Under the pieces are notes generated by a model, which saw only the letters and a program-made list of their open reading frames with translations, did no database searches and had not been told where the DNA came from. From Bacillota bacterium (lineage in GTDB: Bacteria; Bacillota; Clostridia; Oscillospirales; Acutalibacteraceae): a stretch of DNA of 64,000 nucleotides. The DNA lies in NCBI GenBank assembly GCA_023412715.1, contig JAEZCC010000026.1, positions 3,312 through 67,311 of the forward strand. Direction: 5' to 3'. Positions 44,816 to 52,573 of this stretch are shown here, piece after piece. Numbering within the stretch: the first letter of the stretch is position 1; every line of letters starts with the position of its first letter. The position numbers and the translations under genes are program-made.

Positions 44816-47800
44816 TTATCCGTGCAGATATTTTTTCTGCTTTTTGCGCCGGTCCGGGCGGCGGACAACGACGCCTATGACGATCAGCAGGAGCCCGCAC
44901 GCGGCCGCGAGAGGCGCGATGGGGAACTCTCCCGTTTTCGGCAGGCTGGCGTCGGAAGTCCAGCCGAGGACCCCCGCGTCGTCTTCCTCGCGGGCGTCCC
45001 GCAGGGTATAGCCGGATTTCTGCCCGGCGGTCAGGGTCGCGTCCAGCTGCCCGCTGTAAAGCTTGTAGCCCGCGGGGGCCTTTGTCTCACGGACGACGTA
45101 ACCGCCCGCCGGCAGATTCCGGAAGACGATAACGCCGCTCGCGCCGGTGACTTTCTTTTGCAGCGCCTTGCCGTCCGCGCCGAACAGCGTGAATTCCGCG
45201 CCGGAAAGCGCCTTGCCGTCCGGATCGGCTTTCTTGATATAGAGCGCCGCCGGCCCGGTGGAGACTGTTCCGCCGCCCGGAGCGCTGCCGACGGACTGGG
45301 ACGCGCCGGGGGCGGACGATACGCCGGGCGTCGGTGCGGAGGGCGCCGAGCTGGTGTCGGAGGACGGCGTCTCAGAGCTGCTGGGCGGCAGCCCGCCGCC
45401 GCCGCCGGAACTGTTCTTTGTGTTGGTAAACGACGCGCTCTTCGTACCGTCGGCGGCAATCGTACCGGTCGCGCCGCTGCTCGACGCGGAATATCCGTCG
45501 CCGGAGTAATCCGCCTCGGTCACCCGATACTTCGCGCCCGCCGGCAGCCCCAGGATGGTGACGCTTTGCCCGCCGGCCAGCGAAAAGGTGCCGCTGCCGT
45601 TGGTGATTGCGATCGTTCCGCCCGGCACGCCGGAGCCGACATAGGAATAGTTCCCATCCACATTGGCGCCGCCCACGCCGGTCAGGCGCAGCGCGAAAGT
45701 GAATTCTTTTGTGGGATCGGCCGCGTTCCCGGCGATCGCTTTGCTGACGGTCAGGTTCCCGGCAGTACCGGAGGGAAGGTCATAAACCGTAACGGCATTG
45801 GAATGCGTCCCGGTTTTTCCGTCGACGGAGGTCGTGACCGCCGTTCCGTTCGTTGCGACCGACACGGAATGGTCCGCCCCTTCCACGGCAAGCCCGGTGG
45901 GCGCGCTCGTTTCCCGCAGAATGTACTCGCCGTCCGGGATTGCCTTGAGCTTGAGGACGCCGCTGCTGTCCGTGGTTCCCTGCCGGATGACGGTCGTGCG
46001 GTCCGACGCGAAAAGCTTGAATTCGGCGCCGGGAAGAAGCTGATCGCTTCCATCCTTTTTGGTGATGCTGATCCAGCCGTTCCTTTGCAGGGTCGCGGAG
46101 CCGTCGGCGCTGGAAATACCATACTGCGCGTGCGTTTCCACCGGATTGGAGTCGACCCCGTACAGCGACACGTTGTTGGTCACGTTGGCGCCCGGCTCGC
46201 CTGTGATATCGGTGAGGTAGCTGAAGCGGTAGGCCTTTGCGCTGTTCGGAATTTTAAAGGTCAGGAGCCGGCTCACGCTGTCGTAGGACACGGTGTCGCC
46301 GAGCGTCAGCGCGACGGGGCTTCCCAAGGCAAGGCTCCCGTCCGGGTTCAGGGTCAGCTCGTTCGCCGTGATATTCCCGTCGAGCAGCAGGGCCCCGTGG
46401 GAATCCGTGCGCAGATCGACGCCGGCAGGCAGGCGGTCTTCCAGCTTTGTGGCGTTCAGCGTAAGGCCGGAGGGGTTGTAATCCACCGCCCACTTCAATA
46501 CGCCGGCCTCGGGAAGCGTTTCGGTTTTCCCCACGACATGGCCGTCGATTTTAACATCCTGCGCGGCGGTCACGCCCGGGGTCCAGTTTTCGGCGCTCAG
46601 CGTCACGCGGTTCTTCACGGTCGCGCTGCCGTTTTGCTTGAAATATCCGGCGGCGGTCTCGTCGGCGGGCTTTGCCCGCACAAGGATCACATAGGGCTGG
46701 TTCAGGGGGGCAAAGGTGAAGGAGGCGGTATTTTTTCCGATAAAATCATCGGTTGTCACGCCGTCCGTCAACGGATCCCCTGTCGCCGTCACTCTTGTTC
46801 CGTCCGGGTTTTGATCTCCCGCAAAAACCAGGTAGTTCGGCCCGCCGCCGGCGATCGGTTCGAACACCCATCCGTCGGGCAGAGTGTCGGTGACGGTCGC
46901 CTTCCCGAGCGCAGCGCCGTTCGGATCCAGCGTGTAGTTTTTCGTCTCGCTCAGGTCAAGGCCGCCCGCGTTGACGCTCAGGCGGAAGATCACGGACCTG
47001 TCCTGATAATCAAAGCCTTTCGTTTGGTCCGTCGTGATGCTGCCGCCGTTGACGGACGCGGCGTCGGACGGGTCGGTCCCGCGGGTCAGCATCTCTTTTT
47101 TAAGCATGTTGCTCGGGTAATCGACAGGCGCGTCCGCCGCGTTCAGCTTCAGGCTGGCGCTGAAAAGGGCCGCGGTATTCCATACCTTGGTTGGCTTGTT
47201 CCCGGCGAAGATATCCGGGTCCGCAATTCGGCTGTCAAAGGAGAAGGCGTTGGAAGCGTCATTGGAAAGGCCGGTGATCTTCACCAGGTCGGCGACCGTT
47301 CTGCCGTCCTGCGTAATTGGAATCACGGTCGCGGTCACGCCGGCCGGCCCGCTGAAATTGCCGTCGTATTTCTGGCCGTACCGCGGCGTCAGATCTGTTC
47401 CGGCGATCCCGGCGGGGATCCCCGAAACGGTACTGATGTTAAAGTCCGTCGCCTTCCCGTAAACAAGGAGGTCGTATACCGTCAGATTGTCGGGGAAGTT
47501 GGCCTGCCCCCTCGGATCCACCGTTATGCTCCAGGAAACGGTCTGGTTCGACGGATGTGGTGCGCCGGCTTTCGTAATGGCGCTGTACCCGATGCCGACG
47601 TCCACCGGACCGGAGGAGAAACCGGGGGTTCCCCACGTGTTCCCCCAACTGATGCTGGCGGAATTGCTGTACCGGGTGACCCCGGTCGTGTAGGTATCGC
47701 TCGGGATATCATCCGGCACCTTCGTCACGATGGTGAGCTGGACCGGAGTGCTGATAGTGCCAAGAGGATATACCAGATGAGTTTCATCGCCCGTGGATGG

Positions 47801-49018
47801 GACGTTTCCCTGGCTCACCCAGGCGGTTCCATTCCATATTGACCATTGTGCATGGTAAGCGGGGTCAACGGTCAGCCCTCCTGTCAGATCGTCGGTGATC
47901 ACGGCGTTGGGCAGGGACGCCCCGTACTCGTTGGCGGTGATCGTCCAGGTGATCGTGCGGTCCGCGGGGCTGTATGTACCGCTGCCGCCGCCGTTGTCGT
48001 TCGGCGACCCGCTCTTTGTAATCCACTGCGGCGTGAAGGTGGCCGTGCCCGGTCCGTTGGCGACCTCGGTTTCGTCCTTCCAAAGTTCCGCCGTGTTGTG
48101 GATCGTGGTTTGGCTCTGGGTATAATACTCATCGTCCGGAATCTTGGTTTTGAATTGGACCGTCTGCGGGCTTGTGGAGCCTTCGGGGAAGGTATATGAA
48201 ATCGTCCGGCCGCTCTGGGTCGGGGTCGCGCCGGCTAAAGGGCCCGCATCGGGGCCGGCCTGGAAGGAAGAATCCTTGTACTCCCCCACGTTGGTCAGGT
48301 CGTCGGAAAACCGATAGCCCTTCAAATCGATGGGCGCGTTGTTCCGCTTCGCGGAAACCGTCACCTTCCACGTGACGCTTTTGTCCGCCAGATCGGCCGT
48401 CCCCTGTTTTTGCACATCATAGACGATTGGCGTGTCGGGAACATGGACGGTGTATGTTTTTTGAAGGATCGCGATCGTGTGGTCCCCCGCGTCGCCGCTG
48501 CCGCCGCTGGCGTCGTATTGGAAGTCCGCCTCGAACCTGCCGGTTACGTGGGAGATACCCTCATCCGTAAAAACGCTCTGTTCCCCGTCAAAGAGGACGT
48601 GGGCGACCACCATCTTGCTGTCCCCGCCGTCGCCCATCGTGAAGCTGACGTGGCCGACCAACGTGCCGTCCTTCGCTTTTAGATCGTACGAACCGCTCGG
48701 AGCCGTTTTGAAGGCGTTGCTCAAATCAAAAGTCGCCGAGTCTTTCCACTGTACCGGATTCGTCGGGGGCGGGTCGTCGCCCACGACCGGCACGCCGAAG
48801 GAAACCGACACATGAATCGGTTTGGTGCTGGTTATTGTGCCTCCCTCGGGAATTGGATTTCCGTCCTGCGTGACGGACACCGCCGAATCGGTAAGCACGG
48901 CGGTTTTGTCCGCCGCCGCCGCCCCGACCTGAAACGAGGTGAGCAAAGCCGACAGAACCACGCCCACGGACAGGACGATCGCCGCGGCGGCGTTCCGGAC
49001 CTTTTTGTGTGCATTCAT
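44816..49018 (-). CDS. LPKTG-anchored multidomain surface adhesin
   Basis: A 1400-residue wall protein. The signal peptide covers residues 1-36. A long N-terminal part of Ig-like, DUF11/T-ester-type repeats runs to about 990 (recurring TVTDTLPDGW, TWTITANEYG). A SpaA/Cna-B domain (ISITKKDGSDQLLPGAEFKL ... RETSAPTGL), a DUF5979/DUF7601-like domain and a Ser/Pro/Gly linker follow, then a second SpaA domain. LPKTG is at 1359, with a membrane span and basic tail. Lys in ITKKD/YIKKAD and Glu in RETSAP/RETKAP fit isopeptide crosslinks. AGGAGGG sets the start. The divergent sortase is its likely anchor enzyme. Confidence 0.9.
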   Translation of the reverse strand: MNAHKKVRNAAAAIVLSVGVVLSALLTSFQVGAAAADKTAVLTDSAVSVTQDGNPIPEGGTITSTKPIHVSVSFGVPVVGDDPPPTNPVQWKDSATFDLSNAFKTAPSGSYDLKAKDGTLVGHVSFTMGDGGDSKMVVAHVLFDGEQSVFTDEGISHVTGRFEADFQYDASGGSGDAGDHTIAILQKTYTVHVPDTPIVYDVQKQGTADLADKSVTWKVTVSAKRNNAPIDLKGYRFSDDLTNVGEYKDSSFQAGPDAGPLAGATPTQSGRTISYTFPEGSTSPQTVQFKTKIPDDEYYTQSQTTIHNTAELWKDETEVANGPGTATFTPQWITKSGSPNDNGGGSGTYSPADRTITWTITANEYGASLPNAVITDDLTGGLTVDPAYHAQWSIWNGTAWVSQGNVPSTGDETHLVYPLGTISTPVQLTIVTKVPDDIPSDTYTTGVTRYSNSASISWGNTWGTPGFSSGPVDVGIGYSAITKAGAPHPSNQTVSWSITVDPRGQANFPDNLTVYDLLVYGKATDFNISTVSGIPAGIAGTDLTPRYGQKYDGNFSGPAGVTATVIPITQDGRTVADLVKITGLSNDASNAFSFDSRIADPDIFAGNKPTKVWNTAALFSASLKLNAADAPVDYPSNMLKKEMLTRGTDPSDAASVNGGSITTDQTKGFDYQDRSVIFRLSVNAGGLDLSETKNYTLDPNGAALGKATVTDTLPDGWVFEPIAGGGPNYLVFAGDQNPDGTRVTATGDPLTDGVTTDDFIGKNTASFTFAPLNQPYVILVRAKPADETAAGYFKQNGSATVKNRVTLSAENWTPGVTAAQDVKIDGHVVGKTETLPEAGVLKWAVDYNPSGLTLNATKLEDRLPAGVDLRTDSHGALLLDGNITANELTLNPDGSLALGSPVALTLGDTVSYDSVSRLLTFKIPNSAKAYRFSYLTDITGEPGANVTNNVSLYGVDSNPVETHAQYGISSADGSATLQRNGWISITKKDGSDQLLPGAEFKLFASDRTTVIRQGTTDSSGVLKLKAIPDGEYILRETSAPTGLAVEGADHSVSVATNGTAVTTSVDGKTGTHSNAVTVYDLPSGTAGNLTVSKAIAGNAADPTKEFTFALRLTGVGGANVDGNYSYVGSGVPGGTIAITNGSGTFSLAGGQSVTILGLPAGAKYRVTEADYSGDGYSASSSGATGTIAADGTKSASFTNTKNSSGGGGGLPPSSSETPSSDTSSAPSAPTPGVSSAPGASQSVGSAPGGGTVSTGPAALYIKKADPDGKALSGAEFTLFGADGKALQKKVTGASGVIVFRNLPAGGYVVRETKAPAGYKLYSGQLDATLTAGQKSGYTLRDAREEDDAGVLGWTSDASLPKTGEFPIAPLAAACGLLLIVIGVVVRRPDRRKKQKKYLHG

Positions 49019-49205
49019 TGCATATCCCTCCTGAATCTGTAAAAGATCTTCCCGGCCGGAGCCAATGCGGTCCTCGCGGCGCGGGCTTGGTTAGAAAATT
49101 CATCATGCTGTGACCGAAAGGCCGTGCGGAACGTCTTTTAAGACTTCTTCCCCCGGTGGCGAAACGGCCCGGAGCCTGAATCCTTTTTTCGCAGCTTATG
49201 GCTTT

Positions 49206-49234
49206 AGTATAGCAGACGCGGATCCCTTTTACAA
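49206..49234 (-). promoter_or_regulatory. Promoter of the adhesin gene, followed by a long leader
   Basis: On the minus strand -35 TTGTAA (49234-49229) and -10 TATACT (49211-49206) are 17 bases apart. About 180 bases of G+C-rich leader with several possible hairpins (for example CTCCGG/CCGGGG) separate it from the adhesin start. No known riboswitch pattern was recognised there. The rest of the gap, 49235-49429, is A/T-rich and leads to the sortase. Confidence 0.65.
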
Positions 49235-49429
49235 TGCTAATAACGATTATTATTCTTAAAATTTTTCTCCAATTTCACCCCCCGCGGCTCTGTGATTCTA
49301 ATATCGCCATTCCCATGGAAAAATTTATAGGAATCTTGTCATTTCCGTAAAAAAATTTATAAACGCTTAGAATTATGTTATAAATGATGGGATAAGATTC
49401 AGCGTCTGCGGAGGGGAAGGAGGCCGGCC

Positions 49430-50191
49430 ATGAAAAGGACGGGAAAGAAGCGGAACAGGCTTTCCCTCGCGCTGATCCTCGCGGGCCTGCTCGTTCTGGC
49501 GGCCGTGGCCGTCCCGGAGGCGTACCGTTATCCCTGGGCGACGGTCTTCGGCGGCGGCCAGAGCGACTCGGCCCTGCCCGATCCCCCGCCGATTGTCTGG
49601 GACGGCGCGGCGGAAACCGCGTCGCAGGCCCCCGGCGTATCTTCCGCGCCCGGGCCCGCGTCTTCCGCCGCGGTTCTGCCGGGCAGCGAAGCGCCTCAGG
49701 AGGCGAAACCGGCCCGGTACGCCGAGCTGGGGATCATCAAGATCCCGAAGCTGGGCCTGTCGCAGCACATTCTGGAGGGCTCGCAGCAGCAGCTGCGCTA
49801 CGGCGTGGGCCACGTGACCGGCACGGCCCTGCCGGGCGGCGGCGGGAACTGCGCCCTGGCCGGCCACAACACGACCTCGTTCCGCTACCTGAGCAAGCTT
49901 TCCGCGGGGGACAGCGTCATCCTGAAGGCAGGCGGCAGGGTTTTCACCTACACCGTGTTTAAAACCTTTACGGTCCTGCCCACGGACGTGTACGTCCTGA
50001 ACCCCGTTGCGGACGAAAACGCCGCGCTGACGCTGATTACCTGCACGCCCTACCTGACCGGCACCCACCGGCTGATCGTGCGGGCCAGGCTGACAGACGT
50101 GGACGGGCGGCCCCCCTCCTCCGCCCCGCAGCCGGGGTTCGAGCCCGGCGCGGTGCCCGCGCAGTCAGGCCCGGCCGTTTTGTCGGGCTAA
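49430..50191 (+). CDS. Sortase (class D/C-like)
   Basis: A 253-residue membrane-anchored transpeptidase. A basic N terminus and span (LALILAGLLVLAAVAV) precede a Pro/Ser/Ala linker to about residue 93. The sortase barrel has catalytic His146 (LAGHNTTSFRYL), Cys205 (TLITC) and Arg214 (THRLIV). The short C-terminal Pro-rich tail carries no second span. GGGAAGGAGG sets the start. It is divergent from the LPKTG adhesin, implying a dedicated pair. Class is uncertain: the His region looks class D, the TLITCTPY region also class C. Confidence 0.9.
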   Translation: MKRTGKKRNRLSLALILAGLLVLAAVAVPEAYRYPWATVFGGGQSDSALPDPPPIVWDGAAETASQAPGVSSAPGPASSAAVLPGSEAPQEAKPARYAELGIIKIPKLGLSQHILEGSQQQLRYGVGHVTGTALPGGGGNCALAGHNTTSFRYLSKLSAGDSVILKAGGRVFTYTVFKTFTVLPTDVYVLNPVADENAALTLITCTPYLTGTHRLIVRARLTDVDGRPPSSAPQPGFEPGAVPAQSGPAVLSG

Positions 50192-50305
50192 AAATAAGCC
50201 CGCCCCGGCGGGAGCGCGGGGGGCGCTTCCGGGTGTTTTGTCTGCGGGGGACAAGCGCGCGGCCTGCGCGCGGACGAAAAATCCGGCGATTTTGCAAAAA
50301 AGCTC

Positions 50306-50334
50306 TTGCAAACCGGCGGAATCGGTCTTATACT
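50306..50334 (+). promoter_or_regulatory. Promoter of the second riboswitch transcript
   Basis: -35 TTGCAA (50306-50311) and -10 TATACT (50329-50334) with a 17-base spacer, about 58 bases before the aptamer. The stretch 50192-50305 after the sortase is very G+C-rich and holds no gene. Confidence 0.7.
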
Positions 50335-50391
50335 GGATCTGGAAATAACAGGCAGATAATTGAAAAATGAATAAAAGGAAATAAAACGATA

Positions 50392-50472
50392 CCGGCAAAC
50401 CTGCCGAAAGACAGGGACGCAAAGCTATTGGGTCTAAGGTTCCTCACGGAATTATGATCGCCTGGCCGCCGA
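50392..50472 (+). promoter_or_regulatory. Cyclic-di-GMP-I (GEMM-I) riboswitch ahead of the CAP-protein gene
   Basis: The class I elements GGCAAACC, GAAA tetraloop, GGGACGCAAAGC, TCTAAG and the closing TGGCCGCC appear in the right order. Compared with the copy at 17177 the tetraloop receptor is imperfect (TCTAAG/TATGA), so the two may differ in affinity or folding rate. A strong terminator follows 30 bases later. Confidence 0.9.
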
Positions 50473-50502
50473 AAGTATTTCATTATTTTTTATAAATAAT
50501 GG

Positions 50503-50535
50503 GTTCTGTTCAGTGGTCTGAACAGAACTTTTTTT
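50503..50535 (+). terminator. Riboswitch-controlled intrinsic terminator
   Basis: GTTCTGTTCAG-tggt-CTGAACAGAAC is a perfect 11-pair stem followed by seven T residues, between the aptamer and the coding start. This is the expected expression platform: read-through or stop depending on c-di-GMP. Confidence 0.92.
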
Positions 50536-50597
50536 ATTTCCTTTTCATTGCATCCCATGACGCACAGCTGATCCACAGCAGTCAAGGAGGAATGAAA

Positions 50598-51122
50598 ATG
50601 AAAAGAAAGTTTTTTGTCCTCACGGTTATTGCCGCTCTCGCCGCCCTGACGGTGGTTTCCGCGGCGCCTGCGGCGGCCGCGGGATGGGAAAGCGGCGTCG
50701 CGTCGCCTGCGGCGTCCGATGCGGCCCCGGCCGGCTTCTCCGCGCAGGCGTACCGGAACGAAACGCTCCGCCTCGTCAACCAGCAGCGCGCCGCCCGTTC
50801 GCTCAGGCCGCTGACCGCGGCCGCCCGGCTGAACAGCATGGCCGCCGTCCGCGCGCAGGAAGCTTCCTCCCGCTTCTCGCATATCAGGCCGAACGGCTCC
50901 ACCCCCGCCTCGCTGTTCGCGCAGTACGGCGTTTCCTACTCCCGCGCAGGCGAAAACCTTGCCCGCGGCTATGAGTCCCCGGCCGCCCTCGTCTCGGCGT
51001 GGATGCTTTCTCCGGAGCACCGGAGCAATATCCTGAATGCCGGCTTTACCTGCACCGGCATCGGGGTCTATCAGACTTCCGGCGGAAAGGTTTACTGCGC
51101 GCAGCTCTTTTCCCGTCCCTGA
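50598..51122 (+). CDS. Secreted CAP/SCP-domain (PR-1-like) protein
   Basis: A 174-residue secreted protein. The signal peptide (KRKFFVLTVIAALAALTVVS ... AAAAGW) is followed by a CAP domain at about residues 45-172. Typical CAP motifs are YRNETLRLVNQQRAARSLRP, FSHIRPNG, AGENLARGY and MLSPEHRSNILNAGFTCTGIG. Residues of the acidic/His cleft (His in FSH, Glu in AGEN, His in PEHR) are kept. AAGGAGG seven bases upstream favours ATG 50598 over 50592. It is switched by c-di-GMP and may act in the biofilm matrix or cell wall. Confidence 0.9.
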   Translation: MKRKFFVLTVIAALAALTVVSAAPAAAAGWESGVASPAASDAAPAGFSAQAYRNETLRLVNQQRAARSLRPLTAAARLNSMAAVRAQEASSRFSHIRPNGSTPASLFAQYGVSYSRAGENLARGYESPAALVSAWMLSPEHRSNILNAGFTCTGIGVYQTSGGKVYCAQLFSRP

Positions 51123-51278
51123 TTCGATTCGCATCGCGGCAGCGTTCCGTGGAACGGAATATGGCCCGCCGCCCGCTCCTGTTTTGCCCTTTTACAATGA
51201 AAAAGACCCGGCTTTCGCCGGATCCATTCGACAGACTTCGGCCGTCGGGAAACCGGCGGCTGTTTTGTCATAAGCAGG

Positions 51279-51698
51279 CTATGATTCCTCCGGCTTTTTC
51301 GGGCGGTATTTCCAGTCCCCCATTGCGCGGAGGATCACGGCCAGGAAGAACACGCCGCAAAAAAGCCACTTCAGCCACAGCGGCCCCGGGATCAGCAGGA
51401 TGACCAGGAAAACGGGCAGGAAGAGGAAGAAAACCCGCCCGGTAAACCGGTAAACGCGGTAAAAAGGGCTGTTCCCGGGTCGTATGGGAAGATAGTCCCG
51501 TTCCAGAACGCCCGCCGAGTGAATTTCACTGATTACAAACCAGAGCCAGACAAGAACGGTTTTGATTTGCCAGAGGGTTTCGGGAAGAGACCAGGCGGTC
51601 ACCATCAGCACCAGAGAGACGACCAGGTAAAAGCGCTCGGCAAACGGGAATAAAAGGCGCACCAGCCTGTTCCGGGATTCCTCAAGAAAGTTCATCAT
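51279..51698 (-). CDS. Small integral membrane protein, unknown
   Basis: A 139-residue protein with three to four hydrophobic spans (FYLVVSLVLMVTAWSL, TVLVWLWFVISEIHSAGV, VFFLFLPVFLVILLIPGPLW, LFCGVFFLAVILRAM) and a basic C-terminal tail. The start is uncertain: ATG 51698 has no good ribosome binding site, and the upstream frame is Arg-rich and looks non-coding. No family recognised. It lies tail to tail with the CAP-protein gene. Confidence 0.6.
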   Translation of the reverse strand: MMNFLEESRNRLVRLLFPFAERFYLVVSLVLMVTAWSLPETLWQIKTVLVWLWFVISEIHSAGVLERDYLPIRPGNSPFYRVYRFTGRVFFLFLPVFLVILLIPGPLWLKWLFCGVFFLAVILRAMGDWKYRPKKPEES

Positions 51699-51898
51699 GT
51701 CGATTCGTACGCCCCCGCCGGAAACGGCGACCGGGAGACACTGGCGGCATGAGGCCGTCCGCCCGGAAGCCCGTCTTGAAATGCGCGAAAGGGCCGTTCG
51801 GGCCATCCCGGTTTTTTCCCTTTCCGCATCGTCATCATACTGCGTTTTTTTCTTTCTGTCAATCATCCGGCGGTTCGCTGCCCGGCCTGCCCTCCGGC

Positions 51899-52573
51899 TC
51901 AGGCGCCCGACGCGCCGCGATCCATAGCAAAATAACGGCCCGGCTCGAAGGACGAAAGGCCGGGGTAGACCGCGTCGGCGCTTTTCAGGATTTTCGGGTC
52001 GCCGATCCCGACGGCCAGCATCCCGGCGCGCTTTGCGGCCGTCAGCCCGCTTTCCGAATCTTCGAATACGGCGCATTCCTGCGGTTTCATGCCGAGCGCG
52101 GCCGCACCGAGCAGAAAGACCTGCGGGTCCGGCTTTGCCCGCACCGCCTCGTTGCCGTCGACGACGGCGTCGAACAGGGGGCGGATGCCGGTGACCTTCA
52201 GGACGAGCGGCGCGTTCCTGCTGGCGGAGCCGAGCGCCGTTCCGACGCCGGCCTCCCGGAGGGACCGCAGCAGCGCGGCCGCCCCGTCGAGCAGATCCGA
52301 AGCGTCCATGCGGCTGACCAGCTGCACATAGCGGTCGTTTTTCCAGGCCGCCATCCGCTCTTTTTCCAGATCGGAAAAGCGGCCCTCCAGCCCGCCCGCG
52401 CGCAGCAGCAGTTCAAGCGACTGCATGCGCGAAACGCCCTTGAGCTGCTCGTTCTGCTCCGGCGTGAAGCGAAAGCCCAGCTTTTCCGCAAGCTCCTTCC
52501 ACGCAAGGTAGTGGAACCTGGCCGTGTCCACAAGGACGCCGTCCAGGTCGAAAATGGCGCCCCGGTATTTCAT
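51899..52573 (-). CDS. pgmB: Beta-phosphoglucomutase
   Basis: A 224-residue HAD-superfamily mutase. The N terminus IFDLDGVLVDTARFHYLAW has the nucleophile Asp9 and acid/base Asp11 and the cap-entry sequence typical of beta-PGM. GSASRNAP is motif II, and KPDPQVFL with FEDSESGLTAAKRAGM covers motifs III-IV. It turns beta-glucose-1-P from the adjacent GH65 phosphorylase into glucose-6-P. The start overlaps the GH65 stop as ATGA, so expression is coupled. Confidence 0.94.
   Translation of the reverse strand: MKYRGAIFDLDGVLVDTARFHYLAWKELAEKLGFRFTPEQNEQLKGVSRMQSLELLLRAGGLEGRFSDLEKERMAAWKNDRYVQLVSRMDASDLLDGAAALLRSLREAGVGTALGSASRNAPLVLKVTGIRPLFDAVVDGNEAVRAKPDPQVFLLGAAALGMKPQECAVFEDSESGLTAAKRAGMLAVGIGDPKILKSADAVYPGLSSFEPGRYFAMDRGASGA

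Noticed and set aside
49019..49200. A third c-di-GMP riboswitch ahead of the adhesin
   Set aside because: The leader lacks GGCAAACC and GGGACGCAAAGC; no known riboswitch consensus could be fitted.
51699..52076. N-terminal extension of the 51279 membrane protein
   Set aside because: The upstream frame is Arg-rich, without motifs or a ribosome binding site, typical of a shadow frame in G+C-rich DNA.
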